From DATKWD01 sp963704815 (lineage in GTDB: Bacteria; Actinomycetota; Acidimicrobiia; Acidimicrobiales; Salinilacustritrichaceae): a stretch of 64,000 nucleotides of DNA. This document shows positions 63,259 to 64,000 of this stretch, one piece after another (the stretch's first letter is position 1; each line of letters opens with the position of its first letter). The notes beneath the pieces were generated by a model that saw only the letters and a program-made list of their open reading frames with translations, did no database searches and was not told where the DNA came from. The stretch lies in assembly GCA_963704815.1 (NCBI GenBank), contig CAVPHU010000003.1, positions 203,646 to 267,645 of the forward strand. The letters run 5' to 3'. The translations under genes and the position numbers were made by a program.

Positions 63259-64000
63259 TCAGAAACGGCCTTGGAAGCCGACCGACGCCAGCGCACGCCT
63301 CGCGGCCCGGCGGACGGCGGTGTCGCTGAACCGCCGCCAGAGCAGGTCCATGGTCCGATTGCGCACGTGGGAGGCAAGCCCCCGATGGCGCTCCTCGAGT
63401 TCGTAGCCGAGTTCGAGCATCTCGGTCCCCGCCACCCAGTTGAAGCGGTCATGGCGTTCAGGGCCCCAAGCCGACCATCGGCGACTCGGGTCGAAGCTCT
63501 CGGTTCGTTCAACGGGCTTCCAGTGCATCGACTCGCCGTCAGCACGGATCTCTGAAGATCCGCGGACAACGAGCGCGAGGGCTTCCTCCATGTCGAATCG
63601 ATCGGCGTCCAGTTCGAGCTGACTCAGGAGTCGGCCGAGGACTCCTTGCGTGTCATGGACGAGATCCTCGTACCGGACAACGATCGCGCTGCGGTCCTGC
63701 TCGGCGAACGCAGCCTTCGCACGCGCGAGCGTGCGCGCCGAGTCGGCCCACCGCTGGAAGCTGCTCTCGTAGTTCCCGTCCCAACTCCGCACGTAGGATT
63801 CGGCAACCGATCGGCCGTCGCGGACGATCACGACGACGAACGCGTCGGGAAACAGCTCGAAGACGTGCTCGAGGTTCTGCAGTCCCGGGGTCTTGGTGAC
63901 CAGCCGCTTCTCACCGATGCCCCGGCCGAGCACGCTCAGGATGCCACTTCCGAAGGCCTGGACGAGCTCTTCCCCACCTTCGGGACGTCTCACCCACGCG
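63259..64000 (-). CDS. sulfotransferase 4 (5' end outside window)
   Basis: The frame is open to the right edge, so the N-terminus with the 5'-PAPS loop is missing; the 244 residues seen end at the stop at 63259. Sulfotransferase features present are the helix/strand KRLVTKTPGLQNLEHVFELF, the 3'-phosphate motif VIVRDGRSVAESYVRSW, IVVRYEDLVHDTQGVLGRLL and SMHWKPVERTESF (a C-terminal PAPS-contact region). It is transcribed towards the sulfotransferase 3 gene, whose stop is 18 bases away. A fourth sulfotransferase in the same locus strengthens the case for a sulfated glycan. Confidence 0.85.
   Translation of the reverse strand, partial: AWVRRPEGGEELVQAFGSGILSVLGRGIGEKRLVTKTPGLQNLEHVFELFPDAFVVVIVRDGRSVAESYVRSWDGNYESSFQRWADSARTLARAKAAFAEQDRSAIVVRYEDLVHDTQGVLGRLLSQLELDADRFDMEEALALVVRGSSEIRADGESMHWKPVERTESFDPSRRWSAWGPERHDRFNWVAGTEMLELGYELEERHRGLASHVRNRTMDLLWRRFSDTAVRRAARRALASVGFQGRF

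Overview
The window is high-GC DNA with gene families, gene orders and start-codon habits (frequent GTG, some TTG, ATGA stop-start overlaps, short or absent leaders) that point to an actinobacterium. A lineage in or near the Acidimicrobiia (Ilumatobacter-like) fits best. Supporting markers are the tiny ribosomal protein bS22, a metG-tatD-(cell-wall protein)-rsmA-ispE operon, a tRNA-Gln/glmU/prs/rplY/pth run, and MetRS with a non-KMSKS loop. This placement is inference; no 16S rRNA gene is present.

Layout. 0-4.4 kb: the end of a membrane protein gene, then leuA preceded by what looks like a complete leucine attenuator (leader peptide with four consecutive Leu codons, two hairpins, U-rich tail), a VOC protein, an unknown protein and an enoyl-CoA hydratase-family protein. 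4.5-17.2 kb: a large nucleoside uptake and salvage block, with BMP-type binding lipoprotein, double ABC ATPase and two permeases, cdd, deoA and add, then deoC, upp, a phosphopentomutase-like enzyme, purine nucleoside phosphorylase and a PfkB adenosine kinase-like enzyme. 17.3-25.2 kb: aminopeptidase N, a metallophosphatase, a limonene-epoxide-hydrolase-like protein, a sugar-nucleotide epimerase, a membrane glycosyltransferase, a SpoU methyltransferase and a GT2 enzyme. 25.2-36.3 kb: housekeeping genes (pth, rplY, prs, a GlmU lacking its acetyltransferase end, tRNA-Gln), an ECF sigma/anti-sigma pair with a three-repeat secreted protein, bS22, ispE, rsmA, an RlpA-like protein, tatD and metG.

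36.4-38.3 kb is a small accessory islet (HTH-like gene remnant, DUF998 membrane protein, vapBC). 38.3-46.4 kb holds rmuC, an amidase, SRPBCC, rhomboid, a second enoyl-CoA hydratase, meaB, a NifU-type scaffold, an MFS transporter with an odd soluble N-terminus, and a Tat-type lipoprotein. 46.4-53.9 kb is a leftward seven-gene run in which HprK-like/PqqD and nucleotidyltransferase/PqqD fusions flank an LPRTG surface protein and a large DUF4012 protein. 53.9-64 kb is an extracellular glycan locus: two SDR enzymes (one strongly like GDP-mannose 3,5-epimerase), a WecA/MraY-type initiating transferase, a GT4 glycosyltransferase, four sulfotransferases, a left-handed-beta-helix acyltransferase and a PglK-like ABC exporter. 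Together these suggest synthesis, sulfation and export of a glycan that may contain L-galactose, next to a surface-protein modification operon.

About 16 genes are interrupted by one or more +1/-1 frame changes at non-catalytic positions, while the 12.5-42 kb stretch is almost clean. In most cases removing or adding one base restores family-consistent protein. I treat these as likely sequence errors and annotate each affected gene as one CDS across the shift.
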